From positions 1-53,955 of the forward strand of contig JAFSEU010000019.1 in NCBI GenBank assembly GCA_017435565.1: a stretch of DNA of 53,955 nucleotides. Reading direction: 5' to 3'. Under the pieces are notes generated by a model that saw nothing but the letters and a program-made list of their open reading frames with translations, did no database searches and was not told the DNA's origin. This document shows positions 33,463 to 42,772 of this stretch, piece by piece. The stretch is from Oscillospiraceae bacterium. GTDB taxonomy: Bacteria > Bacillota > Clostridia > Oscillospirales > Ruminococcaceae. Every line of letters starts with the position of its first letter. Position 1 is the stretch's first letter. The translations under genes were made by a program, and so were the position numbers.

Positions 33463-33491
33463 TTGAAATTTTTGTGAATTAGTGATATAAT
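33463..33491 (+). promoter_or_regulatory. Promoter of the pilus operon
   Basis: TTGAAA (33463-33468) and TATAAT (33486-33491) with a 17-base spacer, 67 bases upstream of pilC. The leader has an AGAGTA/TACTCT inverted repeat. Confidence 0.82.
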
Positions 33492-33557
33492 GTCTATGAT
33501 AGAGTAGTATGTATAAATATACTCTTATGATGCTTATTTAAGAATAACGGAGGTGGT

Positions 33558-34751
33558 ATGATGAAAACTTACTCTTATAGTGCAAAGGATGCGCTGGGCA
33601 ACACTTCAAAAGGTACGATAGTTGCCGAAAATGAACGTGCGTTTTTTGAAAAAATCTCTGAAAAGGGGTTGTTCTGCACTAACTATAAGGAAGTTACTTC
33701 ATCCAAGAAAAGTGCGCACAAGTTCACTACCAAGGAGCTTGCGTACAACTGTCGACAGCTCAGTGCGATGATGTCTTCCGGTCTTACGCTTGTAAGGTCG
33801 CTTGATATTCTCTACAGAGAGCAGACGAATGACGCTTGCAGGAATATCTGGCAGGACATCTACGAAAACGTTCAGAAAGGTGAATCGTTTTCATCATCGC
33901 TTATGATGCAGCAGGGCGCTTTCCCCCCATTCCTCATAAGTATGGTTGCCGCTGGTGAATCGTCCGGTTCGCTTGATGTAATTATGAAGCGAATGGAAGC
34001 TCATTACGCAAAAGAAAACAAACTGAACAACACTATTAAGAGTGCGATGATTTATCCTATCATCCTTCTCGTACTTACGGTAGCTATTGTTATCGCAATG
34101 TTTACATTTATCATGCCGATTTTCGTTGACCTTTTTGAAAGTCCTGAGGATATGCCGGCGCTGACAAGGGCGCTGAACGCATTCAGTGACTTTTTGCGTC
34201 AGAAGTGGTACATATGCCTTGCGGTAGTTGTTGCCTTGGTATTCGGCATTATCTATGCGCTTAAGGTTCCTTCGATAAGGCTTAAGTTTGATAAGTTTCT
34301 GGTTACGAACCCGCTGTTCGGAAACCTTATCGTAAAAATCTACACAGGTCGTTTCGGACGTACTCTTTCATCGCTTTACTCCGCAGGTCTGCCGATGGTA
34401 GAATGTCTGCAGAGATCTTCGGCAATCCTCGGCAACTCTTATATCGATGATAAGTTTGTTACTGTTGTCGAAGAAGTTAAACAGGGTGAAACACTTTCAT
34501 CCTCTATTCAGAGAACCGAAATTTTCGAGTCAATGTTCTGCTCGATTATTTACGTCGGTGAGGAAGCCGGCGCTCTCGACGATATTCTTGAAAAGACTGC
34601 TGACTACTACGACGAAGAAGCCGACTCGGCTGTTGCCCGTCTTGTATCAATGCTTGAGCCTTTGATGATCATCATCCTCGGTATCGGCGTCGGTCTTGTT
34701 ATCGCAGGTGTACTTCCCGCACTTTACGGTTCATTCGAAGGTATTTCGTAA
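33558..34751 (+). CDS. pilC: Type IV pilus inner-membrane platform protein PilC
   Basis: A 397-residue GspF/PilC protein that forms the membrane platform of the pilus machine. Two repeated GspF domains, each with KELAYNCRQLSAMMSSGL-like starts (about 55 and 255), and three membrane segments (about 165-190, 215-240, 365-390). GGAGGTGGT directly precedes the ATG at 33558; a second ATG follows at 33561. First gene of the pilus operon. Confidence 0.93.
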   Translation: MMKTYSYSAKDALGNTSKGTIVAENERAFFEKISEKGLFCTNYKEVTSSKKSAHKFTTKELAYNCRQLSAMMSSGLTLVRSLDILYREQTNDACRNIWQDIYENVQKGESFSSSLMMQQGAFPPFLISMVAAGESSGSLDVIMKRMEAHYAKENKLNNTIKSAMIYPIILLVLTVAIVIAMFTFIMPIFVDLFESPEDMPALTRALNAFSDFLRQKWYICLAVVVALVFGIIYALKVPSIRLKFDKFLVTNPLFGNLIVKIYTGRFGRTLSSLYSAGLPMVECLQRSSAILGNSYIDDKFVTVVEEVKQGETLSSSIQRTEIFESMFCSIIYVGEEAGALDDILEKTADYYDEEADSAVARLVSMLEPLMIIILGIGVGLVIAGVLPALYGSFEGIS

Positions 34752-34799
34752 TCAAAAATCCAATTACTATTATAAATCCATCAGAGAGGTGAAAGTATA

Positions 34800-36554
34800 A
34801 TGTTATCATTTGATGTAACAGACAGAAATATACGAATTATCAAAGGTCAGGAAAATAACGGAAAAGTCCGTATCCAGTCCGCAGCGACACTCGAGCTTGA
34901 AGAAGATATAATCGTTAACGGTCACTGTAAGGATATACCCCGTCTGGCAACACTTATCAACCAGACGCTGCGTACCAATAAAATGGGCGACAAGGAAGCT
35001 ATCATCAGTATTTCCTCAAACCTTACAATCTTCAAGGAAATTACAGTCCCCAAGGCTAAAGAGCCTGAATTCTCAAGACTTGTAAAGAACAAAATGCAGT
35101 CCACAATGGGTATCGACGATTCATACGGCGTTTCTTACATTATCGTAGGCGACGTTGAAGATGAGGAAAACGGCGCAATCGTAACAAAGGTTTTGGCAAC
35201 AGCTTGTCCTTTTGATGTGGTTGATTGCTACCGTAAGGTTTTCACAATGCTCGGCATTGCGCTCAAATCAGTAATTGTTGGCTGTAACTGTATTACAAGA
35301 GTACTTCTTTCCGACGAAAAGAACAAGTCGAGAATGCCCTTGCTTGCAGTTCAGATTGACAACAACTTCATCAACCTTAACCTTTATGAAGAAGGTCAGC
35401 TGACATTTTCACGTTTTGCTTCAATCGACCCCGCCGATTATGACGATTCGGAAGACTATGTATTTGAAGCAGTAAACGAAAATATTTACCGTATGCTTCA
35501 GTTCCAGCGCAACAGAAACCGTTCCAACCCGATTGAAAACGTTGTTTTCTACGGTGATACAAGAGAATATGTTCGTCTGACAAATGCTCTGGATCAGATG
35601 GAAATTTCAGGAAGCGTTATCGGCGTTCCGCGTCAGGTTTCCGGATATGAAAATATCGAATTTGCTGTATACGCAAACGCTGTCGGCGCAATGTTCAGAA
35701 GAAACAAGGAAACTGAGCACATCAACCTTCTCGAAACAATGGAATTCGGCAGCCTTGTTGCCGATAAGATCAAGTCTGACAGGTCATTCCCGTTCATCTT
35801 CTTCGGAAGCGTCGGATTTTCAGCCGCAGTTATTCTTATCTGGTACCTGATTGTTGCCAACAAGAACGCAAAGATTGTTGATGAGATTGAAGAAATCGAT
35901 GAAGAAATCAACGGTGCAAACTCAAAGATTGCACTTCTTAACCAGCTCAATACCGTAAAAGCCTCAATCGATAACTATGCAACAATGATTGACGATGCAT
36001 ATTGCGCATATGAATCAAAGCCGATTCTCGATTCCGAGGTATATACAAAGGTAAACAATACAGTTGAAGCATACTGCGATGAGGAATATTATACAGAGCA
36101 GTATCAGAAGCAGAAGGAAGAACTTCTTGCTCAGCTTACCGAAGACCCGAATCTTGAATATGCAACGCTTGACGCTCACGATCAGGGTATTACCGGATTT
36201 ACATATTCAAACGGCACAATTTCATTGACAATTTCACTTCCCGGCGATAAGGAGCTTAACGCACAAAGAGTTGGATATCAGCTTGTAAATGATATTCAGG
36301 CACTTACATTTGATGAAACAGGCGAACCGATGTTTGTTGATGTAGTATACACAGGATATAGTGTCACCGAAGAATCGGATGCTGTTGCAGAAGAAGAAGG
36401 CACAGCTGCTGAGGGCGAAGCTCCTACAGTGGCAACGGACGAAGAGGCTGAAGAACGTATGTGGGTTGACTTTAATCTTACACTCACGATGGATTCACCT
36501 TGGGATCCGAACGCTGAAACAACAGAAGAAGCTGCTCAGCAGCCCGCTGAATAA
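34800..36554 (+). CDS. PilM-PilN fusion protein
   Basis: A 584-residue protein uniting two pilus alignment proteins. Residues 1 to about 310 have the actin-like PilM pattern (start LSFDVTDRNIRIIKG, later NVVFYGDTREY). A single membrane segment (about 322-347) is followed by a coiled-coil PilN-like part (about 350-480), an extracellular domain, and an acidic Ala/Glu-rich tail. In most bacteria PilM is a cytosolic ring that binds the short N-terminus of PilN; here they are covalently joined. GAGAGGTG is the ribosome site. The function is inferred from position between pilC and pilO. Confidence 0.85.
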   Translation: MLSFDVTDRNIRIIKGQENNGKVRIQSAATLELEEDIIVNGHCKDIPRLATLINQTLRTNKMGDKEAIISISSNLTIFKEITVPKAKEPEFSRLVKNKMQSTMGIDDSYGVSYIIVGDVEDEENGAIVTKVLATACPFDVVDCYRKVFTMLGIALKSVIVGCNCITRVLLSDEKNKSRMPLLAVQIDNNFINLNLYEEGQLTFSRFASIDPADYDDSEDYVFEAVNENIYRMLQFQRNRNRSNPIENVVFYGDTREYVRLTNALDQMEISGSVIGVPRQVSGYENIEFAVYANAVGAMFRRNKETEHINLLETMEFGSLVADKIKSDRSFPFIFFGSVGFSAAVILIWYLIVANKNAKIVDEIEEIDEEINGANSKIALLNQLNTVKASIDNYATMIDDAYCAYESKPILDSEVYTKVNNTVEAYCDEEYYTEQYQKQKEELLAQLTEDPNLEYATLDAHDQGITGFTYSNGTISLTISLPGDKELNAQRVGYQLVNDIQALTFDETGEPMFVDVVYTGYSVTEESDAVAEEEGTAAEGEAPTVATDEEAEERMWVDFNLTLTMDSPWDPNAETTEEAAQQPAE

Positions 36555-36574
36555 TTGAAAGTAGGTGAATGTAT

Positions 36575-37423
36575 ATGTCAAAAATCAGTTACAGAGATAA
36601 AATCATTCTTCTGACCTTCTTGGTTATTGCAATTTGGGTTTTGGGAATCGTGTTCCTTATTAAACCCAAGAACGAAGAGCTAAAAGCAAATAAGGCAGAA
36701 TACGACACTAAGAAATCACAGCTCGAAAGCCTCGAAAAGCAGGTTGATCAGATTTATGAGGTTCAGGAGCACATTGTTCTTACACATGATGAGGCAATTG
36801 CACAGGCAGAAAGCTTCTCCGATATCAGACACAACGATGAGCTTGACGAATATGTAGAGTCCACAATGCTCAACCTCGGACTTAACGAGGCAGGTGAGCA
36901 GTCCGGTCTTAAGGTTTCTAATACAATTGCATTCTCAGAGCCTAGCACCTCGACTCTTACATACTATTACTACACCCCCAGCATTCTTACATACCCGATT
37001 TATACTGCGGCAGATCTTAACGGCGAATTCCAGGCAGAAAGCGCAGAAGCCCTTCTTAAGAGTGCTTCCATTTCAGCAAGAGCAGCACAGACGGTAGTTT
37101 CTTCCACAGTTACTCTTGCATATGAAGGAACAGAAACTGAGGTTCTTCAGTTCCTTGATTTAGTTGCTGATTCTGAAGAAAAGGTATTGCTTAACTCAAT
37201 TGATATCGCAAGTGTTCTTACAACATATGAACTTGAAGGTACACAGCTTGTTGAAACCGAAGCTGATATCAAAGGAACACTTACATTCCAGTTCTACTCT
37301 GCTCAGTCGGCTGACCTTCTCTACAAAGATCTCTTTGAAGAAACAAGCGACGGCAAGGCAGACGCTCTCAAGGAGCTTGTAGAAAAATACAGCGATAATT
37401 TCAAAGAAAAGGCTGCTGAATAA
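36575..37423 (+). CDS. PilO-like pilus assembly protein
   Basis: A 282-residue protein with a short cytosolic start, one membrane segment (about 10-32), a coiled coil (about 35-70) and an extracellular domain, the layout of PilO. The sequence is weakly conserved and the call rests on topology and on its place after PilM-PilN. The ATG at 36575 has AGGTG seven bases upstream; an ATG at 36569 is too close to it. Confidence 0.75.
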   Translation: MSKISYRDKIILLTFLVIAIWVLGIVFLIKPKNEELKANKAEYDTKKSQLESLEKQVDQIYEVQEHIVLTHDEAIAQAESFSDIRHNDELDEYVESTMLNLGLNEAGEQSGLKVSNTIAFSEPSTSTLTYYYYTPSILTYPIYTAADLNGEFQAESAEALLKSASISARAAQTVVSSTVTLAYEGTETEVLQFLDLVADSEEKVLLNSIDIASVLTTYELEGTQLVETEADIKGTLTFQFYSAQSADLLYKDLFEETSDGKADALKELVEKYSDNFKEKAAE

Positions 37424-37484
37424 GCAAATATGACAGTTTTTACGAACATCCGCAACACACTACAAACGCATTAGAAAGGCGGTA

Positions 37485-40160
37485 ATGTTATTTATGAAAT
37501 TTATAGACAGAATCCGTAGCCGCAGGCTTAAGGGTGCTGTTCTGTTCACTGTCGTATCGGTATGTGCCGTTATAATAATCTTTGTTATGGCAACCTTGAC
37601 TGTCGTTGCAACTGTACAGAAGCGTACATATTCCGACTATGCAAAGAGCCAGTCCTATTATACGGCACGCTCAGCTGTAAACAGTGTTATTACAGCACTT
37701 AATGAGAGCGATGACTTAGCGCTGACATTTAAAAATATCAGCGGCAGAACCGATCTCAATATCAATATGAGCTCGTCAACCGATATGGGTCAGATTACGT
37801 CCTGCTATGTTGATAAAATTTCCGATGAAATGTACAAGATTTGTGCGACAGCGCGCGTTCTTGACGATGAATCGACGGTGGCAGTATATGTTTACGAAGG
37901 TACCAAGATTGAGCCTTCAAGCGGAAAATCAAGCTCGAGCGCAATCACTACCTTCGGTACGGCAAACTCCAACAATCTTTCAATGATTGGCGGCAGTGCT
38001 GTAAACGTATATGCAGACACTTGCCCTTCCGGTGAACCTCTTTCAAACAGCAATAACAGCGGTATTGTCGGCGATTTCGTTGTAAACGGAAACTACGAAC
38101 TTACTAACAATACAAAGTTTGTTTTAGAATCAGGACAGGGAGCAAGTATTTACGGAGATTTGATTTTCACATCAGGTGCAGATATATATCCTTTGTTAGA
38201 TACTATCAACGATAATTCGAGTGGTTATGATTCATATTACAAAGATATGACATATCCTGTTAAAGAAATCTCGGAAGATTCTGTAAAGCTTAGTGATATT
38301 CCTTATATTTTCTGTACGGGAAAGCTTGATTTTGTTGCATCCGGCTGTGATGTCGGATATGCTTCTGAAAATTCCAACGTATATTGTCCTGTAAATATAT
38401 ATTGTGGATACCTTGCAGGAAGTAGTGCGAATTTTTCAGGTGGAGCTGCAAATTTCTATTGTTACGATTCAGCTCAGACAAGCCAAATCACCCAAGGCGG
38501 CTTTTCCCTCTATAGTTGGATTCAAAGCTTGAACCAGAGCAGTACTACATTCAATGTTACGGAAATCGGAGGTAATTTCTACACCAAAGGTGATCTTTCG
38601 CTGACAAAGACTGGTGGCGTGACATATGTGTTCCAGGGCGACTTGTGCGTGGACGGTACGCTTACTGTGATTAGCAACGATAGTAATCACACCACTACTA
38701 TAAAAGTTGGCGGCGATTTAAAGGTTGGCAAACTTGAAATGATGAACACTAAAGTTAAGTTTACAGACCTTGATGGAAATGATATCACTCCCTATATTAC
38801 AAGTGTTGATAAGGTTGCGGACCTTGCAAACTATTACAGCGCTTTAGGTGTTTCGGACTGGGACGCTATGCGTTCAAAGCTTACTGCAAGTCCGGCAACC
38901 AAGGTTGTTCTCGGCGGAGCTACAACGACTTATCAGGATGTGCTTGATACATTTACATTCTTCACATCCGATTATGAATTGAAGAATATGCTTTCGGGAT
39001 ATTATTATGCATATGACGCATTCGGTCAGCTTGATGACAGCATAATCTATCACGATAACGTCAAGACGGGAACAGAGCCTGCGAGCTATGAATACCAAAA
39101 GCCCGAAACGGGATTCATCAATACTGTTGCTACTGTTAAGGAGCAGTTCCCTGTTGACAGTGTTAAGTCACCGGTTGACGCTGACGGAAACATTACAACA
39201 GAAATTTATGAGTGTGAAACATATTCCAGCATCGATGAGTTTGATACCGTGCTCAAGAGTGAAGGAAACTATCTCAAAGTAACCTTCAATGGCTCTAATT
39301 GCACTGTCCGGATTCTTGACGCAACCGATAAGGATATCACAGACACAATTACTGACACAAGCAAATATTACAGTGTAGATTCCAATGGTGTTTATACATT
39401 CTACACAAACGCTATATTTACAGGTTCTTCACAGGCAAACGGTAAGGTTCATTACATTGACCCGCAGACCGCGAAGAAGGATTTGTATATCAGACTTGAA
39501 GACTTCTCGCTTAACAGCAATGATTATCTTGTTGTCAAGGACGAAAAATTGAAGTCTACCGTAAACGGTAGCGAGGTTGTTGCAGACCAGTATATGTGCT
39601 ATATGTATGCTTCCACTGCATCTACACCTTCGCAGACAGTTGACCAATGGAATAAGATATATACAACAAACTGTATTACATTGAGCAACGCAGGTATTGT
39701 TTCGGAGTATTACTATAATTATCTGACAAAGGGTACAAACATTTATCTTGAACAGTATCCGACCGAAGATAATTACAGACAGATGCCGAATATTTATATG
39801 TATGTACAGCCCTACACCAATATAAATGCCGGAAGCAACCTGAATGCAATCACGGCCTATATTACAGCTCCTCGTTCATCGCTCTCAATCGATAACGGCA
39901 GAGCAGGTTCAGGTTCAATGTATTACACAACGGGTGAGTTTACCGATACAAACGTTACACCGCCTAAGGCTACTGCATATTCGCAGCAGGTTAATAAGTC
40001 GATTGCTCTTCTCGGCTCTTTCGTATTCGGAAGCGCTAATATGAAGAATGCAACTGTTTCGTACATTTACATCAGTGATGAGGGCAGAGGAGACGATGAT
40101 ACCGAAGATAACGGAACTGAGGTTTACACCTGGCAGCCGTTGTACTACGATTCAAACTGA
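37485..40160 (+). CDS. Large PilX/GspK-like pseudopilin with beta-solenoid domain
   Basis: An 891-residue exported protein. RRLKGAVLFTVVSVCAVIII gives a prepilin-peptidase-like site after LKG and a hydrophobic helix, but the usual Glu at +5 is Thr, as in GspK/PilX minor pilins; QSYYTARSAVNSVI is also PilX-like. The rest is a long, Ser/Asn/Tyr-rich region with repeated strand patterns (VVNGNYELTNNTKFVLESGQ) like a beta-solenoid. It would cap the pilus or present a surface domain. AAAGGCGG precedes the ATG. Nothing in the C-terminal 600 residues is recognised with confidence. Confidence 0.7.
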   Translation: MLFMKFIDRIRSRRLKGAVLFTVVSVCAVIIIFVMATLTVVATVQKRTYSDYAKSQSYYTARSAVNSVITALNESDDLALTFKNISGRTDLNINMSSSTDMGQITSCYVDKISDEMYKICATARVLDDESTVAVYVYEGTKIEPSSGKSSSSAITTFGTANSNNLSMIGGSAVNVYADTCPSGEPLSNSNNSGIVGDFVVNGNYELTNNTKFVLESGQGASIYGDLIFTSGADIYPLLDTINDNSSGYDSYYKDMTYPVKEISEDSVKLSDIPYIFCTGKLDFVASGCDVGYASENSNVYCPVNIYCGYLAGSSANFSGGAANFYCYDSAQTSQITQGGFSLYSWIQSLNQSSTTFNVTEIGGNFYTKGDLSLTKTGGVTYVFQGDLCVDGTLTVISNDSNHTTTIKVGGDLKVGKLEMMNTKVKFTDLDGNDITPYITSVDKVADLANYYSALGVSDWDAMRSKLTASPATKVVLGGATTTYQDVLDTFTFFTSDYELKNMLSGYYYAYDAFGQLDDSIIYHDNVKTGTEPASYEYQKPETGFINTVATVKEQFPVDSVKSPVDADGNITTEIYECETYSSIDEFDTVLKSEGNYLKVTFNGSNCTVRILDATDKDITDTITDTSKYYSVDSNGVYTFYTNAIFTGSSQANGKVHYIDPQTAKKDLYIRLEDFSLNSNDYLVVKDEKLKSTVNGSEVVADQYMCYMYASTASTPSQTVDQWNKIYTTNCITLSNAGIVSEYYYNYLTKGTNIYLEQYPTEDNYRQMPNIYMYVQPYTNINAGSNLNAITAYITAPRSSLSIDNGRAGSGSMYYTTGEFTDTNVTPPKATAYSQQVNKSIALLGSFVFGSANMKNATVSYIYISDEGRGDDDTEDNGTEVYTWQPLYYDSN

Positions 40161-40179
40161 TAAGGGAGGGTTTTAGAAT

Positions 40180-40521
40180 ATGATTAAAAAATTCTTCCGA
40201 AAAGCCCGTTTAAAGGGCATGACGCTTGTTGAAGTAATAGTTGCACTTGCAGTTTTCACAATTATGACCTCTGCAATGGCGCTTTGCGCAGGCTCTGTAA
40301 GCAAGATTGTTACAGAGAATATATTCTTCAACAGAAAAATGAACGAGCAGAGAGTAATCGTTGATAATATGCAGGACGTCGGTGATGAGAACGTTGCCGA
40401 TGTGAAAATGCAGATTACTCTCCAGAGCACTTCCTACACGCTCAACACAGCTAAGAATACAGCTGAGGAAAATCACTGCAACAACGGCTTGAACTTCAAA
40501 TATCTCAAGCCCAGAGACTGA
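40180..40521 (+). CDS. Small type IV prepilin-like protein
   Basis: A 113-residue prepilin. The leader RKARLKG is followed by MTLVEVIVALAVFTIM, with Glu at +5 and a hydrophobic helix, a standard class III/type IVa signal. The body after the helix is short, about 70 residues, and has no recognisable cysteine loop, so it may be a minor pilin (PilV-like). It starts 19 bases after the previous gene. Confidence 0.88.
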   Translation: MIKKFFRKARLKGMTLVEVIVALAVFTIMTSAMALCAGSVSKIVTENIFFNRKMNEQRVIVDNMQDVGDENVADVKMQITLQSTSYTLNTAKNTAEENHCNNGLNFKYLKPRD

Positions 40522-40550
40522 TAATATCATTGAAAAAAGGAGGTCTTTAT

Positions 40551-42641
40551 ATGGAGAAATCAAAAACTCCGAAATCCCGTAGACTTAAGGGCTTTACTCT
40601 GTTAGAGCTTATTATAGTGTGCGCTTTGTTTTCAATGATACTTATCGGTGCGTTGTCGGTATTAAGACCTGTTTCACTTCTTTACAAGCAGAATGTGGAG
40701 TATGAATCTTCCCGTGCAACAAGCGACATTGTGTCCACATATCTTGAGGGTGTTCTCAATTATGCCGACAGAATGTGGATATATGAAGACAAATGCGCTG
40801 ACAGCAGTGTATATAACGAGAACGATGAGCTCGATAAATTCATCAACACTTATTTTGACGGCAGCAGCGGTCATCAGCCGATTTATATAATGGATATCGT
40901 TAACGATCCTGTTGTTGATGCCAGCGGAAACGTGATTGAAGAAGGCTACGGTCGTGTGTATATGCGTGAAATTGGTACCGGTAAGAACGCAATCGACGAT
41001 ACCACACCGAGACATCTTGCAATCAGCGAAGGTATCTATGAAGATTACGGCTTTCAGATTGATATTCAGAATGCGCTGCCGAGAACGCTTACAACTACGG
41101 TTAACGTTTTCAGAAAGAGCAAGAATATCACTCCTACTGCTGTTTCACAGCAAAACGGCGTACTTGCACTTGTTGACGCAAGCGGTAATAACAGATATGA
41201 ATCAAACGGCGTTGAAGTTGTAAAATCGTCGAATATGCTTAACATTTGCTATTATGACGTTGACCTTAATTCTCCTACGGGCATCGCTAATTATGTAATT
41301 GTATATGCTCAGGACGGAACAACATCAAAGGTGGCATCGTTCTATTCAAACCCGAATTCAGCGATGATTTCCGATGCTACACCTACCAGCAACAATTATC
41401 ATATAATCTTTACTCTTCCTGACCAGGAGTATTATAGGAACGCAGCGATGAACCAGCTCGAATACATCGATTGTTCGCCTAAGAGCATAACAGCTGCCTG
41501 CAATACAACAAAGACACTTGACGATATTCTTACCGATGCAGGATTTAAGGTATCTGCAAAATATACAAACAGCAATGTTCTTGTTGAGGTTACAAAGGGT
41601 GTATTAAACGACGGAACTGATGGTTGGTATGTACAAAACAGAGTTGATTTTGACACAAATAAGCAAACCGCAGGAACTTATACCTATTATGTTTACTTTG
41701 AGTCGGAAATGACAACGTTCAATATCACCTTTGAGGAACAGCCGCTTGTTACATCAATCAGCGCACAGAATCTTATTGTTTCTGCAGGCGATACTATCAG
41801 CAAGGGACTCTTCTCAGTTTCCGTTGTAAGAGGCGGCAATACTGAACCTATTGATTCAATGTCGTATAGCATTACACTTGCAGACGGCAGCGATCTGAGC
41901 TCTCTTGTACCTGTGGCAGGTCAGCAGTATGAAGTAATTGTCAAGTATACCGGTGACGGTGCAGCAGCAACAGATATTTCTTCCTCTGCGTATATTCTCG
42001 TTGCTGAGCTTGATACAATTTCAGCTGCTAAGTCAACCAAGACATATCCTGTAGGCTATACATTGACCGATGCGGATATGGATGATATCGTTGTTACTGC
42101 AAATTATAAGGAAATCTTGTTTAACGGCACACCGTATACTCCTCCGGCACAGACTGTAACAAACGGATGCACATTCAGTTATCCGAGTGGTGCGCTTGCA
42201 GCAGGTACATCTACAATTACTGTAACACATTCCAGCGGTATGACTACCACCATTCCGATTACAGCAACTGAATCGGCATTGTCTGTTTCGTTGAATTATA
42301 CCTCCGGCTCTGTTGGAGCTAATGCAGGTAATATTGAGTTCAGCTGTGCTGTCAGCGATCCTGATATGAAGGGATGGACTTTGACAATAACCTTGCCGTT
42401 CACACCTTCGCGTGCTCAGGCACTTTCCTGGAATCAGGCTATCGGCAACAACTGCAGTTGCTCAGGAAATATACTTACTATTAAGGGCGCTGCCGGATAT
42501 GATGAGGTTACTTTACCTGTTGGTATTTACATAGACTGGGAAGTCGCAGGTAGTGCAAACCTTTCCGAACTCAGTAATATGTATACTCAGCTTCAGTCGG
42601 GTACTTATATCTGGGATTACACTTTGACCCCCAACAGCTGA
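40551..42641 (+). CDS. Large prepilin with Ig-like and CBM2-like C-terminal domains
   Basis: A 696-residue prepilin with the leader RRLKG and FTLLELIIVCALFSMI, Glu at +5. The pilin-like stalk (to about 300) is followed by Ig-like Big_3 domains (about 395-575; YPVGYTLTDADMDDIVVTANY is typical) and a last domain (about 575-696) with KGWTLTITL, LSWNQ, a CSCSG pair and DEVTLPVGIYIDW. That order resembles a CBM2-like sandwich (gW...sW...sG...l.pG), suggesting a cellulose-binding tip; this is inferred from pattern. ATG at 40551 has GGAGG seven bases upstream. Ends the first part of the pilus operon. Confidence 0.82.
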   Translation: MEKSKTPKSRRLKGFTLLELIIVCALFSMILIGALSVLRPVSLLYKQNVEYESSRATSDIVSTYLEGVLNYADRMWIYEDKCADSSVYNENDELDKFINTYFDGSSGHQPIYIMDIVNDPVVDASGNVIEEGYGRVYMREIGTGKNAIDDTTPRHLAISEGIYEDYGFQIDIQNALPRTLTTTVNVFRKSKNITPTAVSQQNGVLALVDASGNNRYESNGVEVVKSSNMLNICYYDVDLNSPTGIANYVIVYAQDGTTSKVASFYSNPNSAMISDATPTSNNYHIIFTLPDQEYYRNAAMNQLEYIDCSPKSITAACNTTKTLDDILTDAGFKVSAKYTNSNVLVEVTKGVLNDGTDGWYVQNRVDFDTNKQTAGTYTYYVYFESEMTTFNITFEEQPLVTSISAQNLIVSAGDTISKGLFSVSVVRGGNTEPIDSMSYSITLADGSDLSSLVPVAGQQYEVIVKYTGDGAAATDISSSAYILVAELDTISAAKSTKTYPVGYTLTDADMDDIVVTANYKEILFNGTPYTPPAQTVTNGCTFSYPSGALAAGTSTITVTHSSGMTTTIPITATESALSVSLNYTSGSVGANAGNIEFSCAVSDPDMKGWTLTITLPFTPSRAQALSWNQAIGNNCSCSGNILTIKGAAGYDEVTLPVGIYIDWEVAGSANLSELSNMYTQLQSGTYIWDYTLTPNS

Positions 42642-42655
42642 TAAAGCAAAAATTT

Positions 42656-42686
42656 AAGGAGAACCCAAGTTATTTGGGTTCTCCTT
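42656..42686 (+). other. Strong 13-bp hairpin after the pilin genes
   Basis: AAGGAGAACCCAA pairs with TTGGGTTCTCCTT around a 5-base loop. No U run follows, so it may be a 3' stabilising stem rather than a classical terminator. Confidence 0.6.
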
Positions 42687-42725
42687 AGAAAAAGTTGAAT
42701 TCGTTTTTATTCTTTGAAAAGAATC

Positions 42726-42755
42726 AAAAAAATGCGGCATAAATTTTACGCCGCA
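42726..42755 (-). terminator. Terminator of pilD
   Basis: On the minus strand TGCGGCGT and ATGCCGCA pair, followed by seven T. Confidence 0.88.
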
Positions 42756-42772
42756 CAGTTAAGTTTTTGGTT

